A stretch of 64,000 nt of DNA from Blastocatellia bacterium. Lineage in GTDB: Bacteria > Acidobacteriota > Blastocatellia > UBA7656. Below are positions 62,932 to 64,000 of the stretch, one piece after another (the stretch's first letter is position 1; every line of letters starts with the position of its first letter). The position numbers were made by a program, and so were the translations under genes. The stretch lies in NCBI GenBank assembly GCA_035275065.1, contig DATENM010000039.1, forward strand, positions 243,182 through 307,181, given 5' to 3'. The notes under the pieces were generated by a model that saw nothing but the letters and a program-made list of their open reading frames with translations, was not told where the DNA came from and made no database searches.

Positions 62932-63981
62932 ATGAGCACAGACGCAAACGTCCCGACCAACGGCCAGGAGCCGCCGGTCAAGCTGTCGCGCAAAGACTTC
63001 GTTTCCGATCAAGAAGTCCGCTGGTGTCCGGGCTGCGGCGATTACGCCATCCTCGCGCAAGTCCAGAAGGTCATGCCGGAACTGGGCATCAAGCGCGAGA
63101 ACATGGTCTTTGTGTCGGGCATCGGCTGTTCGAGCCGCTTCCCGTATTACATGAACACCTATGGCTTTCACAGCATTCATGGGCGCGCTCCGGCGGTCGC
63201 GACCGGCATCAAGGTGGCGAACCCTGAGCTGAGCGTCTGGGTCGTCACCGGCGACGGCGACGCCCTGTCGATTGGCGGCAACCACCTGATTCACGCCATC
63301 CGCCGCAACCTCGACATCAACATCCTGCTCTTCAACAACCGCATCTACGGCTTGACCAAGGGGCAGTACTCGCCGACTTCCGAGTTTGGCAAGAAGAACA
63401 AGTCGGCGCCCTACGGGGTGATCGATTACCCGCTCAACCCGCTGTCGGTGGCGCTGGCGGCAGAGGCGACGTTTGTCGGGCGCGGCGTCGACACCCACAC
63501 GGCGCATTTGCAGATGGTCGTCGAGCGTGCCGTGCGCCACAAGGGCGTATCGTTCGTCGAGGTCTATCAGAACTGCAACATCTTCAATGACGGCGCGTTC
63601 GATATGTTCACAGACCGTGGCGCGAGAGATGACCGCATGATAGAGCTTAATCACGGCCAGCCGCTCGTATTCGGCAAAGAGAAGAACAAGGGCGTTCGCA
63701 TGCGCAACGACATGCATCTTGAGGTGGTCGAGCTGGGCAACGGCATCAGCGAATCGGATTTGATCACGCATAATGAGAAAGCGCCCGATTCCTACCTCGC
63801 CTACATGCTTGCGCGAATGGAGTACCCGGACTACCCTGTCCCCATAGGCGTTTTCCGCGACGTTGAAAAAGCGACCTACGAAGAGATGCTTGAGCAGCAG
63901 ATCGAAGCCGCCCGCCAGAAGTCGGGGCCGGGCAATCTCGAAAAGCTGATTCATAGCGGCGATACGTGGGTAATTGATTAG
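62932..63981 (+). CDS. korB: 2-oxoacid:ferredoxin oxidoreductase beta subunit
   Basis: A 349-residue thiamine-diphosphate-binding subunit. WCPGCGDYAILAQVQKV at the start, SGIGCSSRFPYYMNTYGFHS, the TPP motif VTGDGDALSIGGNHLIHAI and LLFNNRIYGLTKGQYSPTS are the family signatures. The extra region after residue 200 (EVYQNCNIFNDGAFDMFTD) and the C-terminal tail are typical of KorB. No 4Fe-4S ferredoxin domain is fused. AAGGGG lies 7-8 nt before the ATG. Third gene of the kor operon. A start of another heptad array follows at the window end. Confidence 0.94.
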   Translation: MSTDANVPTNGQEPPVKLSRKDFVSDQEVRWCPGCGDYAILAQVQKVMPELGIKRENMVFVSGIGCSSRFPYYMNTYGFHSIHGRAPAVATGIKVANPELSVWVVTGDGDALSIGGNHLIHAIRRNLDINILLFNNRIYGLTKGQYSPTSEFGKKNKSAPYGVIDYPLNPLSVALAAEATFVGRGVDTHTAHLQMVVERAVRHKGVSFVEVYQNCNIFNDGAFDMFTDRGARDDRMIELNHGQPLVFGKEKNKGVRMRNDMHLEVVELGNGISESDLITHNEKAPDSYLAYMLARMEYPDYPVPIGVFRDVEKATYEEMLEQQIEAARQKSGPGNLEKLIHSGDTWVID

Positions 63982-63982
63982 G

Positions 63983-63996
63983 GGTCGGGTGTCGGG
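63983..63996. repeat. Start of a heptad array cut by the window end
   Basis: GGTCGGG and TGTCGGG in tandem, 2 nt after the korB stop. It looks like the left arm of another heptad inverted repeat, but the rest lies outside. Confidence 0.5.
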
Positions 63997-64000
63997 GGCC

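Overview
The window is a 64 kb chromosomal piece of a GC-rich, Gram-negative-type bacterium. The gene mix is what I would expect of an Acidobacteriota genome, probably class Blastocatellia: F420 biosynthesis genes, a small DUF5670-type membrane protein, many secreted beta-rich proteins, a TonB-like protein, S8 peptidases and a KorAB-type oxidoreductase. This assignment is inferred from gene content; there is no rRNA or other marker gene to confirm it. I saw no tRNA, rRNA, CRISPR array, transposase or prophage.

Layout. 1-9.3 kb: 3' end of mltG, an HtrA-type protease, a small membrane protein, a large secreted matrixin-like metalloprotease with FG-GAP repeats, a GT2 glycosyltransferase, a transglutaminase-like protein and a secreted clan-A glycosidase. 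9.4-22.2 kb: acyl-CoA dehydrogenase, TonB-like and SpoIID/LytB proteins, a serine hydrolase, an rRNA/tRNA methyltransferase, a 52-residue zinc ribbon, an amino-acid permease with a C-terminal USP-like domain, YqeY, LarB and a CBS protein. 22.5-25.4 kb: the three-gene proton-translocating transhydrogenase operon. 26.1-27.7 kb: a quinol nitric-oxide-reductase homologue that has lost its catalytic core. 28.0-38.0 kb: a seven-gene minus-strand block of redox proteins (cupredoxin-like, multicopper oxidase, MerC-like membrane protein, tyrosinase, LodA-type quinocofactor oxidase, a small unknown, LodB-type flavoprotein). 38.6-50.6 kb: a 33-TPR protein, a secreted two-domain protein, a GAF/sigma-54 activator, two S8 peptidases and a DUF2238-like membrane protein. 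50.8-58.2 kb: an endonuclease/exonuclease/phosphatase-family protein, a response regulator, the F420 cluster npdG-cofD-cofC-cofE and xylose isomerase. 58.2-64 kb: aldo/keto reductase, MDR dehydrogenase and a korA-coiled coil-korB operon.

The most unusual feature is not a gene. About every 4 kb there is a long, near-perfect inverted repeat. Many have arms of 28-32 nt made of short tandem units, often heptamers (TGATGAA, GTCAGGA, ATTGCGG, GGTGTTG, AAAAGTA). Each has a different sequence but the same build. They sit mainly between convergent or tandem genes. In several places they run into the neighbouring reading frames and supply protein termini (LarB, CofC, CofD, CofE), and one perfect 32-bp palindrome lies in frame inside a serine hydrolase gene. 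One related element carries an outer pair of terminal inverted repeats and a 10-bp direct repeat on both sides, as a MITE would. Heptameric repeats in cyanobacteria (STRRs) and Rickettsia palindromic elements are the nearest comparisons I know.

How the genes work together. The redox block probably makes H2O2 (LodA type) and quinones (tyrosinase, multicopper oxidase) outside or at the edge of the cell, an arrangement reminiscent of Marinomonas mediterranea, which has LodA, a laccase-like PpoA and a tyrosinase. The F420 genes, the transhydrogenase and KorAB point to a flexible low-potential electron economy.
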